Below are positions 1-10,328 of a stretch of DNA of 64,000 nt, one piece after another (positions within the stretch are counted from its first letter, which is position 1; each line of letters starts with the position of its first letter). The notes under the pieces were generated by a model, which was given only the letters and a program-made list of their open reading frames with translations, did no database searches and had not been told where the DNA came from. A program made the position numbers and the translations under genes. The DNA is from Nocardia ignorata NBRC 108230 (GTDB lineage Bacteria > Actinomycetota > Actinomycetes > Mycobacteriales > Mycobacteriaceae): assembly GCF_001612905.1 (NCBI RefSeq), contig NZ_BDBI01000002.1, forward strand, positions 620,001-684,000, read 5' to 3'.

Positions 1-1032
1 GGCGTCGGCGGCATGCGCGGTGGCTACGAGTACGCGCGCACCGGCAATCCGACCCGCACGGCGCTGGAAGCCAACCTCGCCGCCCTCGAATCGGGCAGCT
101 ACGGTCGCGCCTTCGCCTCGGGTATGGCCGCGACCGACTGTGCGCTGCGCGCGGTGCTGCGCCCCGGCGACCACATCGTCATCCCCGACGACGCCTACGG
201 CGGCACCTTCCGGCTCATCGACAAGGTGTTCAGCCAGTGGGGCATCGAGCACTCGCCCGCCCACATCGCGAACCTCGACGAGGTGCGGGCAGCCATCCGG
301 CCCAACACCAAACTGGTGTGGATCGAGACGCCGACCAACCCGCTGCTGAGCATCGGCGATATCCCGGCCCTTGCCGACATCGCGCACGCGGCGGGCGCCA
401 AGCTCGTCGTCGACAACACCTTCGCCACCCCGTACCTGCAGCAGCCGCTGCTGCTCGGCGCCGACATCGTCGTGCACTCGACCACCAAGTACCTCGGCGG
501 TCACTCCGATGTCGTCGGCGGCGCGCTCATCACCAACGACGAGGAACTCGACAAGGCGTTCGCGTTCCTGCAGAACGGCGCGGGCGCGGTGCCCGGCCCG
601 TTCGACGCCTTCCTCACCCTGCGCGGCATCAAGACCCTCGCCGTGCGCATGGAGAAGCACTGCGACAACGCCGAGGTGATCGCGGAGTTCCTCGCCAACC
701 ATCCGGCCATCTCGAAGGTGATCTACCCGGGCATGCCGTCGCATCCCGGCTACGAGGTCGCGCAGAAGCAGATGCGCCGCAGCGGCGGCATGATCTCGGT
801 TCGCCTGGCCGGTGGCCGGGAGGCGGCGCTGAAGTTCTGCTCGCGCACCACGATCTTCACCCTCGCCGAATCGCTGGGCGGCATCGAATCGCTCATCGAG
901 CACCCGGGCGCCATGACCCACGCGAGCACCGAGGGCTCGGCCCTGGAGGTGCCCGCGGATCTGGTGCGGCTCTCGGTGGGCATCGAGGACATCAGCGACC
1001 TGCTCGCCGACATCGAACAAGCGTTGAGCTGA
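1..1032 (+). CDS. metB: Cystathionine gamma-synthase, 5' truncated by window edge
   Basis: PLP-dependent trans-sulfuration enzyme that condenses an O-acylated homoserine with cysteine to give cystathionine for methionine synthesis in the cytoplasm. The visible part opens with the family's substrate-loop region (YARTGNPTR). It then has the cofactor-lysine motif STTKYLGGHSDVVGG near window residue 160 and the conserved C-terminal segment with ESLIEHP and LSVGIEDISDL. The reading frame is open through base 1, so the true start lies upstream and the ATG at 13 is internal. It converges on greA with a shared terminator. A cystathionine gamma-lyase or other Cys/Met-metabolism PLP enzyme cannot be fully excluded from sequence alone, but the metB-greA order matches mycobacteria. 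Confidence 0.9.
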   Translation, partial: GVGGMRGGYEYARTGNPTRTALEANLAALESGSYGRAFASGMAATDCALRAVLRPGDHIVIPDDAYGGTFRLIDKVFSQWGIEHSPAHIANLDEVRAAIRPNTKLVWIETPTNPLLSIGDIPALADIAHAAGAKLVVDNTFATPYLQQPLLLGADIVVHSTTKYLGGHSDVVGGALITNDEELDKAFAFLQNGAGAVPGPFDAFLTLRGIKTLAVRMEKHCDNAEVIAEFLANHPAISKVIYPGMPSHPGYEVAQKQMRRSGGMISVRLAGGREAALKFCSRTTIFTLAESLGGIESLIEHPGAMTHASTEGSALEVPADLVRLSVGIEDISDLLADIEQALS

Positions 1033-1052
1033 GCGGGAACCAGAAAATGACG

Positions 1053-1087
1053 AAGCGGCCGCATCCGGTATCCGGGTGCGGCCGCTT
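1053..1087. terminator. Bidirectional hairpin terminator between metB and greA
   Basis: A 16-bp inverted repeat (arms 1053-1068 and 1072-1087, three-base loop, one G-U pair) lies between the convergent ends of metB and greA. It can serve both strands. Confidence 0.8.
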
Positions 1088-1127
1088 GCGTTCGGGTTCT
1101 ATTTCACGGGGCTCGAGGCGGCCGTGT

Positions 1128-1619
1128 TCAGCCGTGGTAGGGCTCCGCGCTGACCAGGGTCACCTTCATGGTGTTGCCGTTGGGCAGCGTGTATTCGCGG
1201 GTCTCGCCAACCTTGGCGTCGATCAGCGCGCCGCCGAGCGGGGAGTTCGGCGAGTAGGTCTCGAGATCGGTGGCGCCGAGGCCCTCTTCGCGGGTGGCGA
1301 TCAGGAAGGTCTCGGTGTCGCTCTCGTCGCCGTCGTAGTAGACGGTGACGACCGAACCGGGCAGTGCCACACCGGACTTGGTGGGTGCCACGCCGACCTT
1401 GGCGTTGTTGAGCAGCTCCTGCAGCTGGCGGATACGCGCCTCCTGCTGACCCTGCTCCTCACGCGCGGCGTGGTAGCCACCGTTCTCCTTGAGGTCGCCT
1501 TCTTCGCGACGCTCGTTGATCTCGGCGGCAATGACCGGACGATTGGCAATGAGCGAGTCCAGCTCACTCTTGAGCCTGTCGTGCGACTCCTGGGTAAGCC
1601 AGGTCACATTCTCGGTCAT
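1128..1619 (-). CDS. greA: Transcription elongation factor GreA
   Basis: GreA enters the secondary channel of backtracked RNA polymerase and stimulates cleavage of the nascent RNA. The 163-residue protein has the N-terminal coiled coil with the acidic tip ([20 protein letters not shown]) and the FKBP-like C-terminal domain ([18 protein letters not shown]). I chose the ATG at 1619 because an AGGGAG sits eight bases before it. A GTG at 1628 in the same frame has no room for a ribosome site. The family is usually about 158-165 residues. It is monocistronic, with a leader of roughly 190 bases. Confidence 0.95.
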   Translation of the reverse strand: MTENVTWLTQESHDRLKSELDSLIANRPVIAAEINERREEGDLKENGGYHAAREEQGQQEARIRQLQELLNNAKVGVAPTKSGVALPGSVVTVYYDGDESDTETFLIATREEGLGATDLETYSPNSPLGGALIDAKVGETREYTLPNGNTMKVTLVSAEPYHG

Positions 1620-1812
1620 CTCGATCACTCCCTAGTAGTTGTTCCCGGCGCACCGGGATTCCCTGAAACCGGCGCCCCGCCCCCCGGTAGGAGGGCATGC
1701 ACCAGCCCGACGGCTGGAGCGATCCTGGGGGTGAACCCGTAACCCGGAAACAGCATCGCTGGCCGCCAATGCAGCAAACACGGCTCCGAGCCCCGGAACC
1801 GTGTATCCAGCT

Positions 1813-1821
1813 ATTTTAGCA
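1813..1821 (-). promoter_or_regulatory. Candidate extended -10 promoter for greA
   Basis: On the minus strand this reads TGCTAAAAT, an extended -10 element (TGN plus TAAAAT), in an AT-richer patch that stands out in the GC-rich surroundings. It would give greA a long 5' untranslated leader. No clear -35 was seen. This is a pattern match only. Confidence 0.5.
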
Positions 1822-1860
1822 TGTCTCACAAAGATGCAGGTCAGGGCCGATCGCGCGGTG

Positions 1861-2319
1861 TCAGCGCAGCCGGAGATAGCTGGGGACGTCCTCGGTGCAG
1901 CCGTAGACGTCGCCCGCCGAGGGGCGGCTGGATGCCTTGACCGTGGTGCTCACCTGCACGCTGGTCGCCTCCGAGCCGGGCACGAGGATCTCGCGCCTGC
2001 CCACTTCGGCGCCGTCACGGTCCATCGCCCGCACGAAGCACACCACGGCGTTGCCCGGCTCGTCGCGGGTCACCTTCACCCGCATCTCCAGCGTCGAGTC
2101 GTCGACGACCACGTAACCGAGCTGCTCGGTCTCGATCGCCCTCGGGCCGTATTTCTGGAAACCGAGATAGGCGACGACGAAGCCGGCGACCACCACGCCG
2201 ACACCGAGCAAAGCGAGCACCCAGGGGCGACGCACCGGTGGTTTCGTGCCATACCGTTCGGCGTGTCGCGCTGCTGAGGCGGCCGAGCTCGCGGCGGAGT
2301 GCGGTGCGGGCTCGGTCAT
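1861..2319 (-). CDS. DUF4307 family membrane-anchored protein
   Basis: A 152-residue protein with a Lys/Arg-rich cytoplasmic N-terminus, one transmembrane helix at about residues 33-53 ([20 protein letters not shown]) and an extracytoplasmic beta-rich domain with two cysteines (VVCFVRA and YGCTEDVP). This is the architecture of the actinobacterial DUF4307 family, found between greA and mca in mycobacteria (Rv1081c type). Function is unknown. The start is the ATG at 2319. The much longer reading frame upstream of it overlaps mca on the other strand and is not coding. It is divergently arranged with mca. Confidence 0.8.
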   Translation of the reverse strand: MTEPAPHSAASSAASAARHAERYGTKPPVRRPWVLALLGVGVVVAGFVVAYLGFQKYGPRAIETEQLGYVVVDDSTLEMRVKVTRDEPGNAVVCFVRAMDRDGAEVGRREILVPGSEATSVQVSTTVKASSRPSAGDVYGCTEDVPSYLRLR

Positions 2320-2421
2320 CGGTTCTCGCTCCCGGGGGTGGTCGGAACAAAAGTGGGGTCGGATGGAACTATAGGGACTGTAGTTCTGACACCCGCGAGC
2401 GAGAGCGATGGTGAACGAGAC

Positions 2422-3306
2422 GTGAGTGGCCTTCGCCTCATGGCGGTGCACGCCCACCCCGACGACGAATCGAGCAAGGGCGCCGCGACCACGGCCAGGT
2501 ACGCGGCCGAGGGCGTCGACGTCCTTGTCGTCACCCTGACCGGTGGCGAACGCGGCAGCATCCTGAACCCGGCCATGGACACCCCGGGTGTTCTCGACCG
2601 GATCGAGGAGATCCGGCGCGAGGAGATGGCCGCGGCCGCCCATGCGCTCGGTGTGCGCCAGCAGTGGCTCGGTTTCGTCGACTCCGGTCTGCCCGAGGGC
2701 GACCCGCTGCCGCCGCTGCCCGAGGGTTGCTTCGCGCTGGTCCCGCTCGAGGAGGCCACCGAGGCGTTGGTCAAGGTGGTGCGCGAGTTCAAACCGCACG
2801 TGATCACCACCTACGACGAGACCGGCGGCTACCCGCACCCCGACCACATCCGCTGCCACGAAGTGTCGGTGGCCGCGTTCGACGCGGCGGGCGACCCGGA
2901 GGCGTTCCCCGACGCGGGCGAACCGTGGACCCCGCTGAAGCTGTACTACGACCACGGCTTCAGTCAGAAGCGCCTGGAAACCTTCGCCGCCGAGTTCGAG
3001 CGTGAGGGCAAGCCTTTCCCGCTGCAGGAATGGCTGGACCGGATGCGTCAGTACGCGGCGGCGCGCGGCGATATCATGGCCCGGGTCACCACGCAGATCG
3101 AGTGCTCGAAGTACTTCCCCCAGCGTGACGACGCCCTGCGCGCGCACGCGACCCAGATCGATCCCAACGGCGCGTTCTTCGCGATCCCGTTGGAGATGCA
3201 GCAGCGGCTGTGGCCGACCGAGGAGTTCGAATTGGCCAAGACCAGAGTATCCACCGCCATCCCGGAGACCGACCTGTTCGCCGGTATCGAGGACGCCGAC
3301 CGGTGA
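2422..3306 (+). CDS. mca: Mycothiol S-conjugate amidase
   Basis: A zinc hydrolase of the LmbE/PIG-L family that cleaves mycothiol S-conjugates to a mercapturic acid and GlcN-Ins, the main electrophile-detoxification route in mycothiol-producing actinobacteria. Zinc-binding motifs are AHPDDES at about residues 10-16 and HPDH near residue 142. The length of 294 residues fits Mca rather than MshB. I chose the GTG at 2422 because [17 protein letters not shown] aligns with the known N-terminus of the family. An ATG at 2440 is the alternative. Its stop overlaps the start of the next gene by four bases. Confidence 0.93.
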   Translation: MSGLRLMAVHAHPDDESSKGAATTARYAAEGVDVLVVTLTGGERGSILNPAMDTPGVLDRIEEIRREEMAAAAHALGVRQQWLGFVDSGLPEGDPLPPLPEGCFALVPLEEATEALVKVVREFKPHVITTYDETGGYPHPDHIRCHEVSVAAFDAAGDPEAFPDAGEPWTPLKLYYDHGFSQKRLETFAAEFEREGKPFPLQEWLDRMRQYAAARGDIMARVTTQIECSKYFPQRDDALRAHATQIDPNGAFFAIPLEMQQRLWPTEEFELAKTRVSTAIPETDLFAGIEDADR

Positions 3307-3572
3307 TTCTGGCTCTCCTCGCACAAGACCCCGGCACCCCGACCGGCCCGGAGTTCGGCAAGGCCTCCCCGCTCGGCCTGCTGATCGTGTTGATCCTGCT
3401 GGCCGGCACCGTCCTGCTGGTTCGTTCGATGAACAAACACCTCAAGGGCCTGCCGGAGACGTTCGAACCCGAACATCCCGAACCGGACCAGAAGGCCGAC
3501 GAGGGCACCGACCCGGGCGCGATCCCGGACACCGGCGACGGCACCGAACCGCCGAAACCGGCGGCGACCTAA
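3303..3572 (+). CDS. Small single-span membrane protein downstream of mca
   Basis: An 89-residue protein starting at a GTG that overlaps the mca stop (GTGA), indicating translational coupling. It has one transmembrane segment ([15 protein letters not shown], about residues 26-40) followed by a charged, Pro/Glu/Asp-rich cytoplasmic tail. It occupies the position of the small membrane protein Rv1083 next to mca in mycobacteria. Function is unknown. The coupling to mca suggests a link to mycothiol metabolism, but that is inference. Confidence 0.8.
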   Translation: MILALLAQDPGTPTGPEFGKASPLGLLIVLILLAGTVLLVRSMNKHLKGLPETFEPEHPEPDQKADEGTDPGAIPDTGDGTEPPKPAAT

Positions 3573-3760
3573 CGGGCCAGATCGGCCACCAGTTCACCGA
3601 TCAGATCGCGAGCGGCCTCGGCATGTTCGGCGATCTGTCGTGGCGCGCCGCTGGCACTGAGCTCGATGGTCTTGTTGATCAAGCCGAACGCGATGATCAG
3701 CTGCCGCAGAGCAGCCCGGCGCTCGGACGGTGTCATGTCGGAAGCCGTCGGCTGGGTCAT
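3569..3760 (-). CDS. Small conserved-looking protein of unknown function
   Basis: A 63-residue protein, mostly alpha-helical in appearance (SERRAALRQLIIAFGLINK), with no signal peptide, membrane segment or recognised motif. The start is the ATG at 3760. Longer starts would run into the NUDIX gene upstream. Its stop overlaps the stop of the convergent small membrane gene by four bases. It may be co-transcribed with the NUDIX gene 69 bases upstream. I do not recognise the family. Confidence 0.6.
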   Translation of the reverse strand: MTQPTASDMTPSERRAALRQLIIAFGLINKTIELSASGAPRQIAEHAEAARDLIGELVADLAR

Positions 3761-3829
3761 CGTCACAGCTAAGGGATCGCCGCAGGTGGCGGGTTCGTTT
3801 CGCCCGAGACGCAATCGTTGCCGCCGCGA

Positions 3830-4228
3830 TCACCAGTCGATGAGGTCGAGTTCGTGCAGGCGGCGGAACACCATCATCGAACCCGGCGCCACCTGGGTCA
3901 TGCCCGCGTATTCGCTGACCGTGAAGTACCGGAATTCGGCGATTTCCCCGGTGGCCTGCGGTTCGCCGGTGAGGTCGGCGAGGAAACACGTCATGTGCAG
4001 CGGGGTGTTGCGGCCGTGACCGAACGCCTCGGCCTCGAAGATGCCGAGCTCGGACACACCGTCCAGACCCACGCCCAGCTCCTCCTCGATCTCGCGATGC
4101 AGAGCTTGTAAAGGGGTCTCGCCGGGATCGATCTTCCCGCCCGCCATGTAGAAGACATCCTTGCCTTCCGGGCGCGTCTGGATCAGCCTGCGGTCGCGAA
4201 CATGGGCGAGGGCGGCGGTGCGGATCAT
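3830..4228 (-). CDS. NUDIX hydrolase
   Basis: A 132-residue protein with an intact NUDIX box (GKIDPGETPLQALHREIEEE, about residues 31-50), which binds the divalent cation and catalyses pyrophosphate cleavage of nucleotide derivatives. Substrate cannot be assigned; the protein is MutT-like in size. An imperfect inverted repeat (4230-4249, GTTC...GAAC) lies right at the start and could be an operator or a chance palindrome. Confidence 0.85.
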   Translation of the reverse strand: MIRTAALAHVRDRRLIQTRPEGKDVFYMAGGKIDPGETPLQALHREIEEELGVGLDGVSELGIFEAEAFGHGRNTPLHMTCFLADLTGEPQATGEIAEFRYFTVSEYAGMTQVAPGSMMVFRRLHELDLIDW

Positions 4229-4272
4229 GGGTTCACTCTATTGAGCGAACGGCGTGGAATCATGTCGAACGG

Positions 4273-5124
4273 TCAGGTGTCTGGGTCACCGACCGTGAGA
4301 CTGGTCTCGTCCGATCCGGTGAGGGCACGTGAGGTGTCCTTGAGGTCGACTCCCGAGCGGCCGAGTGCACGGGCGCCCGCGACGAGCCCGGCAACCACCC
4401 GTGCCGCATCGGCATAGGCCAGACCGTCCGGCGGGTGGATATTGGACACACAGTTGCGTTCGGCGTCGGCACGGCCGGGGCGTGGCGCGTGGGTGAGATA
4501 GATGCCGAGGCTGTCGGCCACGGACAGACCGGGCCGTTCGCCGATCACGACGAGCAGAGTCCGCACGCCCATGGCCTCGGCGATGTGGTCGCCCAGCGCC
4601 ACCCGCGCCTGGGTGGCGATCACGGGTGGGGCGATGGTGTAGCCGCCGAGTTCGCTTGCCAGCGCGGACAGCAGGCCCGCGCCGTGGTCGGTGAGTGCGC
4701 GGGGAGACAGGCCGTCGGCGAGGACGATGCCGATATCGAAGTCGCCGTGGGTGATCGGTGACAGGTCGGCGGGGAGCCTGCCGAGATCGGGGCGACGCAG
4801 GTACTCCGAGCGGGAGGCGGCCTTACTCGTCACCGTCACCGGCTCGCCGAGCCCGAGTTCGGCTATGCGGGTGGCGAATTCGTCGACAGCAAGCGGTTCG
4901 TGCACGGCGTCCCGGGCGGCGGCGTGGGCTGCGCGCAGGGCGAGCACTTCGCTGGTCGGCAGGGCGTTGCCGGTGCGGCCGAGTCCGATCCTGGACTGGG
5001 TGGTGCTGCGCAACTGAGCCCAGAAGTCTTGGGAAACATCGGTTTCGGAACCATTGCTCGTCTCGGGCACGGCCGCCGTATCCCGCACGATCACGGCTTC
5101 GCGCGGGGAGTTCGAGCCGCTCAT
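4273..5124 (-). CDS. eutC: Ethanolamine ammonia-lyase small subunit
   Basis: The 283-residue small subunit of the adenosylcobalamin-dependent enzyme that splits ethanolamine into acetaldehyde and ammonia. Family motifs seen are ARDAVHEP, LSPRALTDHG, ARVALGDHIAEAMG, ERPGLSVADSLGIYLTHAPRPG and the cysteine in ERNCVSNI. The start is the ATG at 5124, whose ATGA overlaps the eutB stop, so the subunits are translationally coupled. The N-terminal 40 residues are Ser/Glu-rich and variable, as is usual. It is the last gene of the operon. Confidence 0.93.
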   Translation of the reverse strand: MSGSNSPREAVIVRDTAAVPETSNGSETDVSQDFWAQLRSTTQSRIGLGRTGNALPTSEVLALRAAHAAARDAVHEPLAVDEFATRIAELGLGEPVTVTSKAASRSEYLRRPDLGRLPADLSPITHGDFDIGIVLADGLSPRALTDHGAGLLSALASELGGYTIAPPVIATQARVALGDHIAEAMGVRTLLVVIGERPGLSVADSLGIYLTHAPRPGRADAERNCVSNIHPPDGLAYADAARVVAGLVAGARALGRSGVDLKDTSRALTGSDETSLTVGDPDT

Positions 5125-6533
5125 CGGGTGCCTGCCAGTGCGCGCAGGGGAGAGGACAGCGGTTCCACTTGGCGCAGTCCGCCTTTCGCGTCGAGCATGC
5201 CGAGTCCCGACAACCATGCCTCGAATTCCGGTGCGGGGCGCAGGTCAAGGACCTTGCGGGCATAGAGGGCGTCGTGGAAGCTCAGACTCTGGTAGCCGAG
5301 CATGACGTCGTCGGCACCGGGCACCGCGATGACGAACGCGCAGCCCGCCGCGCCGAGCAGGGTGAGCAGGGTGTCCATGTCGTCGGCGTCGGCTTCGGCG
5401 TGGTTGGTGTAGCAGACATCGACGCCCATCGGCAGGCCGAGCAGCTTCCCACAGAAGTGGTCCTCGAGCCCGGCGCGGATGATCTGCTTGCCGTCGTAGA
5501 GATACTCGGGCCCGATGAAGCCGACCACCGTGTTGACCAGCAGCGGCTCGAGATCGCGGGCCACGGCGTAGGCGCGCGCTTCCAGCGTCTGCTGGTCGAC
5601 CGGCCGATTCCCCACGCCCAGATGGGCATTCGCGCTCAGTGCCGAACCCTGCCCGGTCTCCAGGTACATCACGTTGTCGCCGACCGTGCCGCGCCGCAGC
5701 GATCGACCCGCCTCGTTCCCCTCGCGCAACAGCGAGATGTTCACGCCGAACCCGGAATTGGCGCCCTCGGTGCCCGCGATCGACTGGAAGACCAGGTCCA
5801 CCGGCGCACCCGCCTCGACCAGGCCGATGGTCGTCGTCACGTGAGACAGCACGCATGACTGGGTGGGGATGTCGAATCGCAGGCGCACCTCGTCGAGCAG
5901 GTGCAGCAGGTCGGCGGTGGCCTGCGGTGAATCGGTGGCCGGGTTGATGCCGATCACCGCGTCACCGCAACCGAGCAACAGGCCGTCGAGGGTGGCGGCG
6001 GCGATCCCGCGCGGGTCGTCGGTGGGGTGGTTGGGTTGCAGGCGGGTGCTCAACCGGCCGGGCAGGCCGATGGTCGTGCGGAACGCCGACGTCACCGTGG
6101 CGGCCCTGGCCACCGCGATCAGGTCCTGGTTGCGCATGATCTTGCTGACCGCGGCAACCATTTCCGGGGTGAGACCGGGTGAGACGGCGGTCAGGGTTGC
6201 CGCCGCGTCGTCGGTCGCGGCGACGGTGAGCAGCCAGTCACGCAGCCCACCGACGGTGAGATGCGCGATCGGCGCGAAGGCCGCGCGATCGTGGCTGTCG
6301 ATGATCAACCTGGTGACCTCGTCGGACTCGTAGGGCACGACCACCTCGGTGAGGAAGGTCCGCAGCGGCACTTCCGCCAGCGCCCACTGCGCGGCCGCGC
6401 GCTCGGCGTCCGTGTCGGCAGCGCAGCCGGCGAGCTGGTCGCCGCTGCGCAGCGGGGTGGCCTTGGCCAGCAGGTCGACCAGTCCGTCGAAGGTGTAGGT
6501 GGTGACGTCGATGGTGCTGCGGTACTTCGTCAT
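5121..6533 (-). CDS. eutB: Ethanolamine ammonia-lyase large subunit
   Basis: The 470-residue catalytic subunit of ethanolamine ammonia-lyase, a TIM-barrel B12 enzyme. Motifs seen include LPGRLSTRLQPNHPTDDP, GCGDAVIGINPATDS, the substrate-binding FQSIAGTEGANSGFGV and MYLETGQGSALSANAH, plus VDQQTLEARAYAVARDL. Length is normal for the family. Product acetaldehyde is presumably oxidised by the aldehyde dehydrogenase encoded upstream. The ribosome site is unusual: AGGAGG lies 26 bases before the ATG with a hairpin between (see separate entry). No eut shell or reactivase (eutA) genes are in the window. Confidence 0.95.
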   Translation of the reverse strand: MTKYRSTIDVTTYTFDGLVDLLAKATPLRSGDQLAGCAADTDAERAAAQWALAEVPLRTFLTEVVVPYESDEVTRLIIDSHDRAAFAPIAHLTVGGLRDWLLTVAATDDAAATLTAVSPGLTPEMVAAVSKIMRNQDLIAVARAATVTSAFRTTIGLPGRLSTRLQPNHPTDDPRGIAAATLDGLLLGCGDAVIGINPATDSPQATADLLHLLDEVRLRFDIPTQSCVLSHVTTTIGLVEAGAPVDLVFQSIAGTEGANSGFGVNISLLREGNEAGRSLRRGTVGDNVMYLETGQGSALSANAHLGVGNRPVDQQTLEARAYAVARDLEPLLVNTVVGFIGPEYLYDGKQIIRAGLEDHFCGKLLGLPMGVDVCYTNHAEADADDMDTLLTLLGAAGCAFVIAVPGADDVMLGYQSLSFHDALYARKVLDLRPAPEFEAWLSGLGMLDAKGGLRQVEPLSSPLRALAGTR

Positions 6534-6568
6534 CGAAGTGCGGCGCCGGTCGGCGCCGTCCTCCTCTC
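6534..6568 (-). promoter_or_regulatory. Ribosome site with hairpin spacer ahead of eutB
   Basis: On the minus strand AGGAGG (6560-6565) is separated from the eutB ATG by 26 bases, too far for a normal site. An 18-base perfect hairpin (6541-6558, seven-bp stem, GACC loop) fills most of the gap. If it folds, the effective spacing becomes eight bases. This is seen in the sequence; its effect on translation is inferred. Confidence 0.5.
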
Positions 6569-6626
6569 GCGAGTGCGTGGTTGGCGCTCGGCAGACACGG
6601 CCGAGCGGGGGACAACGGTCAGCGGA

Positions 6627-8093
6627 TCACTCGAGTTCCTCTTCGGCTTTCGCCAGCGCGGCGAATTCCTCGTCGGGCGACTTGGCGACCAGGTGGTGGC
6701 GACTGTAGAGCCCGAAGTACGCCATGAAGGCGCAGAACACGCCGAGGGTGAACAGCGCCGCCTTCGGGTCGACCAGGAAGGTCGCCGCCACCGAGGCGGC
6801 CGCGATCACCAGCGCGAGCGAGGTGGTGGCGATGCCGCCGGGGGTCCGGTAGGGGCGGGGCATGTTCGGCTCACGGACGCGAAGCACGATGTGGCTCACC
6901 ATCATCAGCACGTAACTCACGGCCGCGCCGAACACGGCCATGTTGAGCAGCATCGCTCCCTCGCCGGTGAGCGAGAGGGCGAAGCCGATGATGCCGGGCA
7001 CGACGAGCGCGAGCATCGGCGCCTTGCGGGAGTTGGTCACCGACAGGCTGGTCGGCAGGTACCCGGCGCGGGAGAGCGCGAAGGTCTGGCGCGAGTAGGC
7101 GTAGACGATGGAGAAGAAGCTGGCAACGAGTCCGGCCAGGCCGATGTAGTTGACGACCTTGGCCGCCGGGCTGTCGCCGAGCGCCTCGACCAGCGGGTTG
7201 CCCGAGGCGGAGGCGTCCTGGGCGCCGAGCGCACCGGTCACCAGGAACAGCACCACCGCGCCGGTGACCATCAGCATCAGCATCGCCACGATGATGCCCT
7301 TGGGCACGTTCTTCTCCGGTTCACGTGCCTCCTCGGCGGCCAGCGGCACGCCTTCGACGGCGAGGAAGAACCAGATGGCGAACGGGATCGCCGCCCAGAT
7401 GCCCAGGTAGCCGAACGGGAGGAACGCCGAGGAGCCGGTTGCCGCCGCGTCGGGCGCGATGTTCGTCAGGTTGGCGGCGTCGAACCGGCCGACCGCCGCG
7501 ATCGCGAACACGACCAGGCCGACCAGTGCGATCGCGGTGATCACGAACATCGCCTTGAGCGCCTCGCCCGCGCCACCGAGATGGATGCCGATGAACAGCG
7601 CGTACACCGCCAGGTACACCCACCAGCCGTCGGTGATCCCGAACAGGTTCAGCGATTCCACATAGGCGCCGATGAAGGTGGCGATGGCGGCGGGTGCGAT
7701 CGCGTACTCGATGAGAACCGCTGTGCCCGTGGCGAACCCACCCCACGGCCCGAGAGCGCGCCGGGCGAAGGTGTAGCCACCGCCCGCGGCGGGCAGCGCC
7801 GAGGACAGTTCGGCCATGCCGAGGACCATGGCCAGATACATGCCGGCGATGATCACCGAGGCGATCAGCAGGCCACCGAATCCGCCTTCGGCCAGGCCGA
7901 AATTCCAGCCGGAATAGTCGCCGGAGATCACGTAACTCACGCCGAGACCGGCCAGCAGCACCCAGCCGGCGGTGCCGGAACGGAGAGTGCGTTTGGCGAG
8001 ATAGTCGTCGGCGGGTGGTTGGGCGGTGCGTTTGGCGAGGTAACCGTCGGCGGGCGGGTCGGCGGTGGGGGCGGGAACGGCGTCGGTACTCAC
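6627..8093 (-). CDS. eat: Ethanolamine permease (APC superfamily)
   Basis: A 488-residue amino-acid/polyamine/organocation family transporter with about 12 hydrophobic helices. The N-terminal segment VLLAGLGVSYVISGDYSGWN and the following GMYLAMVLGMAELSSALPAAGGGY resemble proton-coupled ethanolamine permeases, and the position immediately before eutBC supports that substrate. The N-terminus carries a duplicated stretch (YLAKRT twice, about residues 18-40) that looks like a short internal duplication. The gene ends 93 bases before eutB and is probably co-transcribed with it. Confidence 0.85.
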   Translation of the reverse strand: MSTDAVPAPTADPPADGYLAKRTAQPPADDYLAKRTLRSGTAGWVLLAGLGVSYVISGDYSGWNFGLAEGGFGGLLIASVIIAGMYLAMVLGMAELSSALPAAGGGYTFARRALGPWGGFATGTAVLIEYAIAPAAIATFIGAYVESLNLFGITDGWWVYLAVYALFIGIHLGGAGEALKAMFVITAIALVGLVVFAIAAVGRFDAANLTNIAPDAAATGSSAFLPFGYLGIWAAIPFAIWFFLAVEGVPLAAEEAREPEKNVPKGIIVAMLMLMVTGAVVLFLVTGALGAQDASASGNPLVEALGDSPAAKVVNYIGLAGLVASFFSIVYAYSRQTFALSRAGYLPTSLSVTNSRKAPMLALVVPGIIGFALSLTGEGAMLLNMAVFGAAVSYVLMMVSHIVLRVREPNMPRPYRTPGGIATTSLALVIAAASVAATFLVDPKAALFTLGVFCAFMAYFGLYSRHHLVAKSPDEEFAALAKAEEELE

Positions 8094-8268
8094 AGGTAAA
8101 GCTCCTCATCAACAAACAAGCGCGTAGCGACGGCAACGGTGATCGTCGAGGGTTGAAGAATGGTTGACGACTGTTACGGCCGTGGATCCCGCAGATCAGC
8201 GGCGCGTATCAAGCGCCGCCGACCTGCGGAAACAGTGTGATAGTTGGTGTTTCACATCACGGTGAAAC
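8094..8268 (-). promoter_or_regulatory. Candidate regulatory gap upstream of the permease
   Basis: The 163-base gap between the DUF779 gene and the permease holds an inverted repeat GGCGC/GCGCC near 8210 and a palindrome GTTTCAC-N6-GTGAAAC (8249-8268) that overlaps the end of the DUF779 gene. The second could be a binding site for the GAF-domain regulator encoded upstream. No cobalamin-riboswitch-like structure was recognised. Confidence 0.35.
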
Positions 8269-8652
8269 GGTGTCACCGGTGGGTGGCGGCGGCTGGCAAT
8301 CCAGCTCGGCCACCTCCTCGTCGGTGAGCAGGCGTGAACGGATCAGGAACCGCACGCCCTCGGGGGCTTCCAGCGAGAAACCGCTGCCCCGGCCCGGCAC
8401 CACGTCGACGGTGAGATGGGTGTGTTTCCAGTATTCGAACTGGTCCGCACTCATCCAGAACGGGATGTCGCCGGGCAGATATCCCAGCAGCACGTCTGAG
8501 CGGCCCACGCGGAATTCACCGCGTGGGTAGCACATGGGGGAGCTGCCGTCGCAGCAGCCGCCGGACTGGTGGAACATGACCGGGCCGTGCAGCCCGGTCA
8601 GGTCACGGAGCAGCGTTGCCGCCTTGTCGGTGAGGTCTACTCGTCGGACCAT
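8257..8652 (-). CDS. DUF779 protein, aldehyde dehydrogenase partner
   Basis: A 131-residue member of DUF779, a family almost always encoded beside an NAD-dependent aldehyde dehydrogenase (the Rv0458-Rv0459 pair in mycobacteria). The characteristic cysteine cluster HQSGGCCDGSSPMCYP is at about residues 28-43. Its cysteines suggest metal or redox binding, but the function is unknown. It starts 13 bases after the dehydrogenase stop, so the two form one transcription unit. Confidence 0.9.
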   Translation of the reverse strand: MVRRVDLTDKAATLLRDLTGLHGPVMFHQSGGCCDGSSPMCYPRGEFRVGRSDVLLGYLPGDIPFWMSADQFEYWKHTHLTVDVVPGRGSGFSLEAPEGVRFLIRSRLLTDEEVAELDCQPPPPTGDTVSP

Positions 8653-8665
8653 CAGCGGCGCACCA

Positions 8666-10183
<1,518 letters not shown>

Positions 10184-10328
10184 GTGCGGAAACTCCTCGC
10201 TGGTTCCGGTAATGCGTGACGCCAGTCACTATCCACCCCGAGGGTTGATGAAACGTTGAGAGCGGATCTCGTGGCGCCCGATACCGGTGATCACGGCCCG
10301 GAAAGCGGCTCTTGCGCTGCGGCGGCGC

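Noticed and set aside
1632..1829. Small ORF in the greA leader
   Set aside because: It starts on top of the predicted promoter, has no ribosome site and its protein has no recognisable features.
6261..8099. Long plus-strand ORF opposite the permease and eutB
   Set aside because: A GC-rich antisense shadow: its composition (Arg/Gly/His-rich) follows from the codon pattern of the real minus-strand genes.
8094..8256. Cobalamin riboswitch before the ethanolamine permease
   Set aside because: The B12-box and the large folded core could not be found in 163 bases.
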